Below are positions 1 through 7,710 of a stretch of DNA of 27,858 nt, piece after piece. A model generated the notes under the pieces. It was given only the letters and a program-made list of their open reading frames with translations, made no database searches and had not been told where the DNA came from. Made by a program: the position numbers and the translations under genes. Source of the DNA: a virus; the IMG/VR virus record IMGVR_UViG_3300042731_003594, positions 1 to 27,858 of that record; one strand, written 5' to 3'. The first letter of the stretch is position 1, and every line of letters begins with the position of its first letter.

Positions 1-366
1 AACTGGTGTTGTGAGCATTGTAGCAACAGTAGATGGAATTATACGTGCTATTGTAGCATCGGATTTAGCAAGCCTATTAACTCCTGCTTCCCAATTTTCT
101 CTTATAGCATCTAATGTTCCATAATTTTCTGCTTCTTGTTGTAATGAATCAAGAATGGAATCGAACCCAGAAGGTACACTTGGCGTTCCAAATCTCTCTT
201 GAATGTCTACATAAATTTCTTGTGGTGTCCATTGTTGATATTTAGGTGAGTTTTGATGGAGGGAAACAACAATTTCCTCATCAGACCAATCTTTCATATC
301 TGGGAAATCGTTTCTTATTTGATCGAACCCACCAACGTTTGGTACGTTTTCATGGGAATTTTGCAT
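1..366 (-). CDS. Putative large internal virion protein, N-terminal part only
   Basis: The reading frame is open from an ATG at 366 to the window edge, giving 122 residues without a stop, so the gene continues leftwards. An AGAGG ribosome site lies 8 bases before the ATG, and the upstream gene's stop codon is 12 bases away. The N-terminus is acidic and contains FDQIRNDFPDMKDWSDEEI, then YQQWTPQEIYVDIQERFG. Short acidic helices of this D-x-SDEE type are common at the N-termini of very large phage ejection proteins, and the position at the end of the structural operon fits. No catalytic domain is visible in this fragment. The family assignment is inference; that it is a real gene is well supported by frame, ribosome site and spacing. 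Confidence 0.7.
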   Translation of the reverse strand, partial: MQNSHENVPNVGGFDQIRNDFPDMKDWSDEEIVVSLHQNSPKYQQWTPQEIYVDIQERFGTPSVPSGFDSILDSLQQEAENYGTLDAIRENWEAGVNRLAKSDATIARIIPSTVATMLTTPV

Positions 367-378
367 ATTTATACCTCT

Positions 379-1692
379 TTATTTACCCGTAACAGTTCTT
401 TTCTTCCTTCCCTTATAAGCTTCTATTGCTTTTAATGATTCATTAATAGCTGTATTTCCGGTTGATTGTGTAGTCGTATCAACTCCATATCGTTTCATTA
501 TATCTGGAGATGGTCTTTGCATACCACCAGATGTATTGCTTTGCCCAGCAAATATATCATAATCTTCTCCATACTTCTGTTTTAATTCAAGATCAGCAGA
601 GGTTGTAGAACCGCCAGTTTGTATCAAAATATCTTGATATTGTGAAGCAGACGCTTTAAGATTATTTGCCGCTTTTTGAATTTGCTCAAGTTGTTTCTTG
701 CCTTCTTCTGTTTGATACATACCAAGAACATTACCATATTTATCTGTTGTTCCTTCTATTAATTTATCCGCAAGATTAAGAATATCATCCGGCTGTGGGC
801 TACTTGTACCGAATATAAGATTCATTTCTTTATCAGACGGAATATGAAAAGTTTCATTTTGCCGTGGTGTCCGTCTCCCAGATAAGTTCCAAGTCATCCA
901 ATTTTGCAAAATACTTGCTTTTACATTATCCATAGTAGGAAGTTTAGACATAGCAGATATTTCTGCTTTTTTAACAGCAGCAGTAGCTTTTAATCTTTCA
1001 GTTCTTTCTTCGTCAATTTTAAGTGCACTTGGTAAAAATTCTTTTGCTTTTGCTTGTATTGCACGTGTAAAACCAGCACGTCTGTATTTATCAGATGCTA
1101 TAGCTCTCATCTCCTTTGCTACGGGGTCATCACCACTTGCAGTAGCAAATCTTTCAAATAATGCTTTTTGTTCGTTGGCATCAAATAAGAAATTATGAAT
1201 ATTCTGATAGCCACCCTTATTAAGCATACCACTAACAGCTTCATCGACAAGTGGACTCATTGCACCAGCTTGGATTCTTCCTATATATTCCTGTTTTTGT
1301 TGAACCTTTTCATTCCAATCCTTAAGTAATGTCATGCTTTCACCGAGTGATTCACGTTGATTTTGAATCCCACGTGATTTACTTTCCATACGTCTTCCAA
1401 GACTTTCTACTATGTCCATATATCCAGAAGTAGCAGACATACTATCATCGCCAACAAGATTTTTGTAAGTTCTTATTTGCTCATTAAGGGCTTCTTCTTG
1501 TTTTTTTAATCCTTCAAATTGATCTTTATAAAAATCAAATTTACGTTCAGCATCTTCACGCATGAGAGTAGCCTGCTGATTCCAAGCGTTTAATCCAAGA
1601 ACAAATTCTTGTTGGCTACGTTGCATCCTTTCTTGACGTGCGGAGCCTAATAATTCATTTGTAAACCCCAAAAATGTAGAACCGTTAGCCAT
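379..1692 (-). CDS. Putative internal virion (ejection) protein, helical
   Basis: 437 residues, start ATG preceded by AAGGA. The protein is almost entirely predicted helix: Gln/Glu/Lys-rich stretches with coiled-coil character at about 35-75 and 95-140, a helical middle (about 170-250), and a Ser/Thr/Gly-rich, basic C-terminus ending in GRKKRTVTGK. There is no signal peptide or membrane segment. It lies 1 base after the 205-residue gene and 12 bases before the next partial gene. In podoviruses the genes after the tail nozzle commonly encode proteins carried inside the head and ejected with DNA, and size, helicity and position fit that role. I recognise no specific family, so the function rests on context. 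Confidence 0.6.
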   Translation of the reverse strand: MANGSTFLGFTNELLGSARQERMQRSQQEFVLGLNAWNQQATLMREDAERKFDFYKDQFEGLKKQEEALNEQIRTYKNLVGDDSMSATSGYMDIVESLGRRMESKSRGIQNQRESLGESMTLLKDWNEKVQQKQEYIGRIQAGAMSPLVDEAVSGMLNKGGYQNIHNFLFDANEQKALFERFATASGDDPVAKEMRAIASDKYRRAGFTRAIQAKAKEFLPSALKIDEERTERLKATAAVKKAEISAMSKLPTMDNVKASILQNWMTWNLSGRRTPRQNETFHIPSDKEMNLIFGTSSPQPDDILNLADKLIEGTTDKYGNVLGMYQTEEGKKQLEQIQKAANNLKASASQYQDILIQTGGSTTSADLELKQKYGEDYDIFAGQSNTSGGMQRPSPDIMKRYGVDTTTQSTGNTAINESLKAIEAYKGRKKRTVTGK

Positions 1693-1693
1693 T

Positions 1694-2311
1694 TTAAAAT
1701 CCTTGTCTATTCATTATATCATATGCTTTTTGTTGTGCAATTCCGGGTAAACTATTTAAAATATTGAATTCTTCATCTGAAACATCTCCACCCTCAAGCG
1801 GAGATTCAGTCCATTTGCTTTTCTTCAAACCAGCACGTTGGACAAGTAAATTCTGACGTTGCATTTCAATATCTTCAAGTCTACTTTGTAAATTAGAATA
1901 AGCAGACAAATCTTCTTCAAGAAATTTTTGAGTTATCCCCTCTACTCCTGTTTGATATCCCTGTCTAAACTCATTCATTTGTCTTTCAAGATCAACACGT
2001 CCTCTACCCATTCCGCTAAAACCAGAAATTCCTGATTGTTCTTGTGCACCTGTTGCAGTAGTATAAACATTACCACTAACGTCTTGCCTTAATCCCTCCA
2101 TGCTTAACCCACGTGATCCTTGAAGCATTTCAACACGTCTATTATATAAACTTTGTGCACTTTCTTCAAGTTCTGGAAGCATAGAAAGTGTTTGATTTAT
2201 AGCAAATCTCTGTGCTCTTGAATATTTATTTTGTTCTCTTTTCGCAGAACTACCAGAAAGTAAATTTGCACCAAAACTTACAACTCCAATTGCAGTAGAA
2301 AGTGGATCCAT
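1694..2311 (-). CDS. Putative internal virion protein with hydrophobic N-terminus
   Basis: 205 residues, ATG preceded by CGGAG at good spacing. It begins with a small-residue hydrophobic stretch (STAIGVVSFGANLLSGSSA, about 5-23) followed at once by KREQNKYSRAQR. Small phage ejection proteins often start this way, with one amphipathic or membrane-active helix and then a charged helical body. The middle (about 70-105) is Gly/Ser/Gln-rich and the 115-165 region is a Gln/Glu-rich helix. The N-terminal segment is not a convincing Sec signal because there is no basic n-region. It is separated by one base from each neighbour, so it is in the same operon. The internal-virion role is inferred from this architecture and from the position behind the nozzle gene. 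Confidence 0.55.
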   Translation of the reverse strand: MDPLSTAIGVVSFGANLLSGSSAKREQNKYSRAQRFAINQTLSMLPELEESAQSLYNRRVEMLQGSRGLSMEGLRQDVSGNVYTTATGAQEQSGISGFSGMGRGRVDLERQMNEFRQGYQTGVEGITQKFLEEDLSAYSNLQSRLEDIEMQRQNLLVQRAGLKKSKWTESPLEGGDVSDEEFNILNSLPGIAQQKAYDIMNRQGF

Positions 2312-2312
2312 T

Positions 2313-2789
2313 TTAAAACTCCGTATAATCTAAGAACATTCTTCTTAATGATTCACCAACAGAAGGTGCTGTCTCTGAAATACGTCCAAGCGTACCAAGT
2401 TGACCAGTAGATATTGATTTAGTTGGAGCCGGAGGCCCAATAAAACCTTCTTCTAATTTTTCAAATGAAACTGGTATCTGCCTTGTAGGACTTGGGCCAA
2501 AAGTATAGTCACTTAATTTACCAAATAAACTTCTTTCTGGCATTTCTATCCCAGCAAATTCCGCACCCTTGCGAATATCACTAACTTCTCTAATATTTTG
2601 TGCAACACCCATACCAAGCTTTGTAAATTCTTTTATTCTTTGTAATTTTTCCTGATGTCGTCTTTCAGATTGTTCCATCTTCTTTTTAATATTAGCAAGC
2701 TTTGGGCCTAAAGAATATGTAGATCTACGCTTTCTACCATATTCACCCAATTCATCTCTTTGAACGCCATAAATATCATACTGATTCAT
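2313..2789 (-). CDS. Hypothetical virion-module protein, basic helical N-terminus
   Basis: The chosen start is the ATG at 2789, giving 158 residues. It overlaps the preceding stop as TAATG and has AAAGGTG at proper spacing. An in-frame ATG 18 bases upstream would place that ribosome site inside the gene and is less likely. The first 70 residues are rich in Lys/Arg/Glu and probably helical (GRKRRSTYSLGPKLANIKKK and following). The C-terminal half is Pro/Gly/Ser-rich and likely extended, including GPPAPTKSISTGQLGTLG. No domain is recognised. Its place between nozzle and ejection proteins suggests a virion component or assembly factor, but the sequence alone does not show it. Confidence 0.55.
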   Translation of the reverse strand: MNQYDIYGVQRDELGEYGRKRRSTYSLGPKLANIKKKMEQSERRHQEKLQRIKEFTKLGMGVAQNIREVSDIRKGAEFAGIEMPERSLFGKLSDYTFGPSPTRQIPVSFEKLEEGFIGPPAPTKSISTGQLGTLGRISETAPSVGESLRRMFLDYTEF

Positions 2790-2998
2790 TATGTCACCTT
2801 TACCCAAGCAATTTTAAATACAATATTGTTTACCTTTGTGTAAGTATAAAGAGTATCACCAACAAGTGCTTTTATTTCTTCGCCATTTCTAAGTTCATCA
2901 TAATTAGGCTCACCAATTGATATCTTAATCCCGGGCTTTCCAGCTTTTTGGTTTATTAAGTTTCTTATTCTTCTGTCTATTATTGGTGTATTAATCAT
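2789..2998 (-). CDS. Small hypothetical protein, 69 residues
   Basis: The ATG at 2998 overlaps the stop codon of the large upstream gene as TAATG, so translation is probably coupled. The protein starts with a basic helix (IDRRIRNLINQKAG) followed by a beta-rich half ending FKIAWVKVT. No signal peptide, membrane segment or known motif is visible. Similar small beta proteins behind tail genes can be tail completion or connector proteins, but this is only a positional argument. Reality of the gene is supported by the TAATG junctions at both ends and by unbroken packing; function is unknown. Confidence 0.5.
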   Translation of the reverse strand: MINTPIIDRRIRNLINQKAGKPGIKISIGEPNYDELRNGEEIKALVGDTLYTYTKVNNIVFKIAWVKVT

Positions 2999-5406
2999 TA
3001 TGAAATTCTTTTATAAATTGGTCTATACTCAATCATAATCTGATCTACTTCAAATGTTCCAGTAGCAGAAATTTTCAATTGTATACTTTGTGCATCAAGT
3101 ATTGTACTAAAATTAATAGCTGCTATATCCCAATCACTTGAAGATGATATTAATGTAGAAGGAATATATGTATTTATAAATCCGCTTGCATCTTCTCCAT
3201 CAAGTATATAACTTAATGTATTATTCATTTGCTGTGCAACACTTGATTTGTATCTTAAATAAATAGCATATACTCTTTTATTAACACTTGGTAAATTAAA
3301 ATCAATATCTTTTGTTGTAAAATATTGAGTTGCAGCAGTTGGTGTATCAGTCCATTTGTAAATACCACTACTATCCCCAAGAGCACCATGATCCATATAT
3401 ATTATAAGTTCATCATCGTGAACTACGAAATTAGAAAGTCCAGCAGCACCATTTGTATAATATGCGTCAGAACTAAAATCAAAAGAATTTGTTTTAATAT
3501 TATACACCCATACATCCGTATCTGTAGAAGATGGATCTGCTATAGAAATTATTTTATCTCCTTCGGGTGTAACGCCAATTATAGAATTGTCCCCAACTGT
3601 CCATGAGTTTGTATCAATTCTTTTGATTATAGCATTATCTATAGAATCGCTAACTAAATTAATAGGCTGATTTTGTCCATTATAAACAAACATACCAAAT
3701 TTATTTATCCACACAACTCCATCTTGAAATGTAAATACTGCATGTTGGTTTGCAACTCCCATTCTATTGTGAACATCTTCAACAAACCAATCATTATAAT
3801 GTGGCTGTGCAACATTTACAATATATAATCTTTCTTTCTTAAACACAAGAAGTCTATCTGCATAAAAAGCAAGTTTAATTATTTCATCGCCATCTTGTGG
3901 TACTATATCAAGAACATAAGATGCTGGAAACGTATCATATTTAAATGGTGGAGTAAACATAACACGATCACCAAATATTTGTTTATCATCGTCATCATTA
4001 ATGGTTACCTTTACATTCCCAATCCACGTTCTACCGTTCCCAACAACGGCTGTTTTATATTTCGCATATATAGAAACCTCATCTGGGCTATAACCATTTA
4101 AAGCATCATATGAAATAGTTGGCGGATCTGCAACATCAAAACTTGAATCAAGCCAGAAATAATTATTGCCAGTTATACTTCCACCTTCATCGGACATGGC
4201 ACGTCTAAAATAATTTGTAAACTCACTTGAATATGGATCACTCCTTACACCACGTTCAAAATCTATATCCGATACAATATACCAAGTAGGTGTCCCCTGC
4301 TCTCTAACGTAAACCCTTGCACCCTTTATTCTTTCATCATAAGGAGATGTTAAGTAAAAATTTAATCTTAACGCTTCGTTGGAGCCGAATGTTATAGTCC
4401 AATTAGCACCAGTTGATGAATACTGTGGTCTATAAATAAGAGATTCTTGATCATCATGGTATACAAATGTATACCCTATTTCCCAAACACTTCCATTTTC
4501 CCATGTCCCCGTCCCGCCATTATATGCGGTCATATTTATTCCAGAACCAGTTGGTGGGAAAATGGCAACATCAAGACCACTTGCACCAGCAGCTTCTCCA
4601 TACCATGTATCTCCTGCACCAAGAGCACCAGTTGTAACATCTCCAGTTGCTCCTATTGTAGAAATTACACGTGCAGGATAATAATCATCACTTGCATCAT
4701 TGTCATCTTGTGTTGCAAGTATATAACTTAAACCATCAATTGGGAACTTATGCATTATCCCAGCCGCAACAGTTTGTGTGTCACCAACACCAGTTGTTGT
4801 GTTTGTCATTAATACTGTCGATTGATTCCCGACTATTCCAGTTGTCGGAGTTAAAACATGTTGTGCATATTCAAACCATCCATCATAATCATCATTTGCA
4901 CCAGATGACGTACCATCAATTATAGATACCGGGAAATGAGTTCTTTTTATATATTGCAATACTCTTGGATTTGCAGTAAAATCTAAATCAAATGATCTAA
5001 GCCCACCGTTTACATAGTAATAATCTATATAATCACTTGAATGATAACTAAAATTTTCCCACGTTTCTGTTGTCCCTGCTGTATCGTGATCACCCCAGAT
5101 GCTAACATAATTTGTATTTTTATCAAATAATGCTAAAAATTTATTACGCCCCTCGGTTATCGTACCAGATGTTGGCATATCTTGATCTGCTGAAAAAGAA
5201 TATAGTCCGTATCCATCTTGATGTTGTTTTCTTGAAGTACCAAAACTTGAGTCAATCGTTTTTGTGCCAAGAGTCTTAATTTTACCATAATATTGAGTAG
5301 TCATATTATCAGAATCAGATTGTGAATATTGCTCGATAGCAGATGGCGTTGGATGATTTTTTAATCCACCATTAAAATTATCAATTATGTAAAACTGTTT
5401 TGGCAT
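2998..5406 (-). CDS. Putative tail nozzle / hub protein, beta-propeller-like
   Basis: 802 residues, ATG with AAAGGG upstream. It opens with PKQFYIIDNFNGGLKNHPTPSAIEQ, the 'x-DNF-x-GG' type of opening seen in podoviral tail tubular/nozzle proteins. The rest is overwhelmingly beta, with many YxxxNG and DDD turns. The segment around residues 510-600 contains IIKLAFYADRLLVFKKERLY and later VVWINKFGMFVYNGQ, typical propeller-blade strands of P22 gp10-like or T7 gp12-like proteins. It ends in a beta domain finishing IMIEYRPIYKRIS. Such proteins form the hexameric tube that extends the tail below the adaptor and gates the DNA. The order nozzle then ejection proteins agrees. The exact family cannot be fixed without a profile search. 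Confidence 0.65.
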   Translation of the reverse strand: MPKQFYIIDNFNGGLKNHPTPSAIEQYSQSDSDNMTTQYYGKIKTLGTKTIDSSFGTSRKQHQDGYGLYSFSADQDMPTSGTITEGRNKFLALFDKNTNYVSIWGDHDTAGTTETWENFSYHSSDYIDYYYVNGGLRSFDLDFTANPRVLQYIKRTHFPVSIIDGTSSGANDDYDGWFEYAQHVLTPTTGIVGNQSTVLMTNTTTGVGDTQTVAAGIMHKFPIDGLSYILATQDDNDASDDYYPARVISTIGATGDVTTGALGAGDTWYGEAAGASGLDVAIFPPTGSGINMTAYNGGTGTWENGSVWEIGYTFVYHDDQESLIYRPQYSSTGANWTITFGSNEALRLNFYLTSPYDERIKGARVYVREQGTPTWYIVSDIDFERGVRSDPYSSEFTNYFRRAMSDEGGSITGNNYFWLDSSFDVADPPTISYDALNGYSPDEVSIYAKYKTAVVGNGRTWIGNVKVTINDDDDKQIFGDRVMFTPPFKYDTFPASYVLDIVPQDGDEIIKLAFYADRLLVFKKERLYIVNVAQPHYNDWFVEDVHNRMGVANQHAVFTFQDGVVWINKFGMFVYNGQNQPINLVSDSIDNAIIKRIDTNSWTVGDNSIIGVTPEGDKIISIADPSSTDTDVWVYNIKTNSFDFSSDAYYTNGAAGLSNFVVHDDELIIYMDHGALGDSSGIYKWTDTPTAATQYFTTKDIDFNLPSVNKRVYAIYLRYKSSVAQQMNNTLSYILDGEDASGFINTYIPSTLISSSSDWDIAAINFSTILDAQSIQLKISATGTFEVDQIMIEYRPIYKRIS

Positions 5407-5424
5407 ATAATCCCTTTAATTATT

Positions 5425-5462
5425 TGACAGGGAGCAGTCGCTATGCGTCCGCCCCCATGTCA
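5425..5462 (-). promoter_or_regulatory. Strong GC-rich hairpin in the leader of the nozzle gene
   Basis: Plus-strand arms TGACA+GGGAGC (5425-5435) and GCCCCC+TGTCA (5451-5462) pair over 11 positions with a single-base bulge and one G-U-type pair. A CGC/GCG mini-stem sits in the loop. It stands out as GC-rich in an A+T-rich genome. There is no U-tract after it on the minus strand, so it is not a standard intrinsic terminator. It could be an RNA processing or stability element, or a translational control, ahead of the 802-residue gene whose ATG is 19 bases downstream. Confidence 0.45.
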
Positions 5463-5466
5463 GTTG

Positions 5467-5488
5467 ATCCAAGAGGAGGAGCTTGGAT
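5467..5488 (-). promoter_or_regulatory. Small hairpin overlapping the stop of the 81-residue gene
   Basis: A perfect 7-bp inverted repeat (ATCCAAG / CTTGGAT) with an 8-base loop. On the minus strand the loop reads CTCCTCCT, an anti-Shine-Dalgarno-like sequence. It begins at the stop codon of the upstream membrane-protein gene and is followed within 5 bases by the larger hairpin. With no T-run following, a terminator role is doubtful. The pair of hairpins makes this 81-base gap one of the few non-coding stretches in the operon. Confidence 0.4.
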
Positions 5489-5733
5489 TAGTCCTTATTC
5501 TTTAAAGAGTTTAAAAATACTTCAAGTTGAGCTTTCATTTCTTTCTTTTCTTCGTCTGTAATTTTACCATCAAGCATAGCAGAAACAACAACAATTAAAA
5601 ATTGTAACCCTTCATTCCCGCTTCCTAAAAATGGTTTGATTTTTGGGAAAATACCAATAACCACAAGTAAAGCAACCACGTAACCAATAATATCTGCCCA
5701 ATCAAAACCTAATCCTTGAATAAAATCTAACAT
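5488..5733 (-). CDS. Small membrane protein, holin-like
   Basis: 81 residues. Two hydrophobic segments are visible: about 14-30 (DIIGYVVALLVVIGIFP) and about 43-54 (LQFLIVVVSAML). They are followed by an acidic/basic helix, DGKITDEEKKEMKAQLEVFL. A hydrophobic core plus a short charged C-terminal helix with DGK-I-T/S-x-EE is common in small phage holins and related membrane proteins. It lies 2 bases after the 153-residue membrane protein gene and within 2 kb of the amidase, so a holin or antiholin role in lysis is reasonable. The holin call rests on topology and context; no specific family was recognised. Confidence 0.5.
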   Translation of the reverse strand: MLDFIQGLGFDWADIIGYVVALLVVIGIFPKIKPFLGSGNEGLQFLIVVVSAMLDGKITDEEKKEMKAQLEVFLNSLKNKD

Positions 5734-5735
5734 AC

Positions 5736-6197
5736 TTAATCTCCTTTTTTAAATATTTTTTTTAATGAATTACATAACTTTACAATTAGTATTATTATTT
5801 CATCTATAGTTGTTTCTTTGTTATTAATGTCTTTATCAACATCTTTTTTTATAATAGCATGAATAACACCAATTCCTAATAATACCCATCCAATTGGCGT
5901 TACAATAGAAGCTGCTTGTGTTGCTCCAGAAATAGAAAGTGTCTGACCAGTCCCAAGTAATACTGCACCTATATTTCTTTTGCTTCCATCAAGATAAACA
6001 ATAATTTGTTTAAATATGTTAGGCTTTTCTTTAAGACTTTCTTCTAATTTTTTTATTTCGTATTCACTTAATTTGTATTCATTAGATACAACTTTATCTC
6101 TAAATACTTTAATAGCACTTGGAATGTGAATACTTGGTGTACATTTTTCTATAGTGACGATCTCTGGCGACCCGAAAATTTTCTCATTACTTTCCAT
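5736..6197 (-). CDS. Membrane protein of the lysis region
   Basis: 153 residues, ATG with AGAGGAACT just upstream, placed 49 bases inside the end of the exonuclease gene. Residues 1-70 are soluble and charged. Residues about 76-116 are a Gly/Ala/Ile/Leu-rich hydrophobic block (IGAVLLGTGQTLSIS and TPIGWVLLGIGVIHAIIKK) that could form two short membrane helices. A charged tail with DKDINNKE and a final basic KKIFKKGD follow. With the neighbouring 81-residue membrane protein and the amidase it probably belongs to the lysis functions, as a holin, antiholin or pinholin-like partner. Its family is not recognised. Confidence 0.5.
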   Translation of the reverse strand: MESNEKIFGSPEIVTIEKCTPSIHIPSAIKVFRDKVVSNEYKLSEYEIKKLEESLKEKPNIFKQIIVYLDGSKRNIGAVLLGTGQTLSISGATQAASIVTPIGWVLLGIGVIHAIIKKDVDKDINNKETTIDEIIILIVKLCNSLKKIFKKGD

Positions 6198-6841
6198 AGT
6201 TCCTCTGTTGATATAACATCCTCTCTATTATGTTGTAAGATTGTGGCCAGTGCTTTTTCATCACCAGTAGAAGCATCCATCCATAATTGCGGTTCAATAG
6301 GTGTATCTTTTGCATTAATCCCTAAATGCCTACACGCTGACAATAATGAATTACGCCCAAGTCTTAGCTTACTTTTCACTGAATCATACAAATCAGTAAC
6401 AAATAATTCTTTGTATCCCGGGAAATCAATACCATGTCTTAAGCATCTACTCCTCAAAAATGGTATATCAAATCTATAATTTTTTCCCCAATACACCACA
6501 ATTCTATCAAAATTTTTAAAATCTTTAATAAGCTGTTCCATTATACGCTTATCAAAAATCTTATTATGTATATCTTTTCGTGTTACAGTTCTTTCAAGTA
6601 TTTTTGGATTATCTAATTCTTTAATACAATATGTAAATACATATCCAAATGATGCATTTAAATTACTCGACTCAATATCCAGAAATCCAATACGTTCTAT
6701 ATCCACAGGACAATTGTCCAGAGAAGCTCTTTCCATCTCGAAACATTTTAGGTGTTCTGTATAACGATGTCCATGCTTCTTGCAATGATGGTTGTACAGC
6801 CATAAAATTTCCGATTTCTTCAATCTGTTTAAATTCAACAT
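6149..6841 (-). CDS. RNase H-like 3'-5' exonuclease (DEDD superfamily, RNase_H_2/YprB-like)
   Basis: 230 residues. The start at 6841 is decided by a strong TTTAGGAGGAAACA ribosome site. The DEDD metal-binding motifs are visible in order: FLDIES (Asp55, Glu57), RFDIPFLRSRC (Asp125) and HNREDV (His204, Asp208). Before the catalytic core, residues 20-33 (C-x2-H-x6-H-x2-C) could bind zinc. Known members of this superfamily hydrolyse DNA or RNA from the 3' end with two metal ions. Its location among lysis and membrane genes in a late operon is odd; it may act in genome processing, host nucleic acid degradation or mRNA turnover. Its first 57 codons overlap the upstream gene in another frame, and its last 49 bases overlap the downstream gene. 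Confidence 0.8.
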   Translation of the reverse strand: MLNLNRLKKSEILWLYNHHCKKHGHRYTEHLKCFEMERASLDNCPVDIERIGFLDIESSNLNASFGYVFTYCIKELDNPKILERTVTRKDIHNKIFDKRIMEQLIKDFKNFDRIVVYWGKNYRFDIPFLRSRCLRHGIDFPGYKELFVTDLYDSVKSKLRLGRNSLLSACRHLGINAKDTPIEPQLWMDASTGDEKALATILQHNREDVISTEELWKVMRKFSGRQRSSL

Positions 6842-7145
6842 TGTTTCCTCCTAAAGAATTATTTTTCTGATATATAGAAAGCTTACCATTAATTCCAGCG
6901 ATATCAACCTTAACATCGGATACCTCTGTTTTAAGTGTTTCAACTGAACTTTTTAATTCAACAACGGAAGTATTTATATAATCAAGCTTTTCAAGTTTTC
7001 TTCCAACATGAAAAGCACCTAAAAATATATAACCAATAAGAGTAAGAATAACACCAGAACCAATCCAACTTATAGCTTTAACAATAAAAGGTTTAACCGT
7101 AGGAAGATTAGTTCCACCATTTCCGTCACTGAATGCCTTTACCAT
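6672..7145 (-). CDS. Single-pass membrane protein with coiled coil, spanin/XhlA-like topology
   Basis: 157 residues, joined to the amidase stop by TAATG with AAGGA before it. Residues about 24-46 form one transmembrane helix (AISWIGSGVILTLIGYIFLGA). It is followed by a heptad-type region at about 50-92 (LEKLDYINTSVVELKSSVETL and on). This topology, directly after the endolysin, resembles accessory lysis proteins (inner-membrane spanins, XhlA-like proteins) but no family is certain. The last 57 residues are encoded in the same 170 bases as the exonuclease N-terminus in another frame, so this C-terminus is either a genuine overlapping product or a read-on tail of a shorter ancestral protein. 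The N-terminal 100 residues are the more reliable part. Confidence 0.55.
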   Translation of the reverse strand: MVKAFSDGNGGTNLPTVKPFIVKAISWIGSGVILTLIGYIFLGAFHVGRKLEKLDYINTSVVELKSSVETLKTEVSDVKVDIAGINGKLSIYQKNNSLGGNNVEFKQIEEIGNFMAVQPSLQEAWTSLYRTPKMFRDGKSFSGQLSCGYRTYWISGY

Positions 7146-7702
7146 TATAAATTCCTTGTCTCTTTCAATACATTGAATATATCAGAATGTATATCTAACA
7201 TTTTTAAATGACTATATAAAAGTTTTAAATATTCATTATTAATATTTTCACCGGGACATCTTGTGTTTGTATAATGTCTATGAAACGATATAGGTAACTT
7301 CTTTTTAATAGCAAGATTAATTCCGTGTATAGTCATAGCCAAAGATACTGTCTGTTCGTCTGTTGGCTCGTCAAGCATCATGTTCCCAAACATACAGATT
7401 CCAATTGTATTATTATTATGTCCCTTACAATGAGCACCATTAATTTGCTGTTTCCATCTATTAGAATACCACACTCTTCCAGATGGCATAATAATAATAT
7501 GATAGCCTATGCCATTCCAGCCTTTATTCTCGTGACCGTCCTCAATCAGTTCGAGAAATTTACGTTCATCTTCCACACTATAATCGACACCCTTAATACT
7601 TTTCTTAGGTGGATCGTAAGTGTGGTGTAGGATAAAACTTTTCCATCTTGACGTTGTGACTAACTTATATAGTTCGTCCTCATCGTTCATTCGATACAGC
7701 AT
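7145..7702 (-). CDS. N-acetylmuramoyl-L-alanine amidase endolysin (Amidase_2/PGRP fold)
   Basis: 185 residues, start ATG with AGGAGGAGTC directly before it. Family motifs are clear: FILHHTYD (25-30, first Zn ligand His26), GWNGIGYHIIIMPSGRVW (61-78), GAHCKGHNNNTIGICMFGN (89-107) and FHRHYTNTRCPG (140-151, ligands His141 and Cys149). This is the zinc amidase arrangement of T7 lysozyme and related phage endolysins, which cut the bond between MurNAc and L-alanine of peptidoglycan to release progeny. There is no signal peptide, so it needs a holin, which fits the membrane protein genes downstream. The length covers a single catalytic domain with no separate wall-binding module. Confidence 0.92.
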   Translation of the reverse strand: MLYRMNDEDELYKLVTTSRWKSFILHHTYDPPKKSIKGVDYSVEDERKFLELIEDGHENKGWNGIGYHIIIMPSGRVWYSNRWKQQINGAHCKGHNNNTIGICMFGNMMLDEPTDEQTVSLAMTIHGINLAIKKKLPISFHRHYTNTRCPGENINNEYLKLLYSHLKMLDIHSDIFNVLKETRNL

Positions 7703-7710
7703 GACTCCTC

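Noticed and set aside
253-435. 60-codon plus-strand frame
   Set aside because: It crosses the start of the partial internal virion gene and the end of the previous one. Both minus-strand genes have ribosome sites; this does not.
4447-4925. Two overlapping plus-strand frames (94 and 84 codons)
   Set aside because: Both lie inside the nozzle gene and are rich in His/Cys/Ile from the complement of Asp/Gly/Tyr codons; no sign of real protein.
5425-5488. Hairpins before the nozzle gene as an intrinsic terminator
   Set aside because: No T-run follows on the transcribed strand; kept only as RNA structure.
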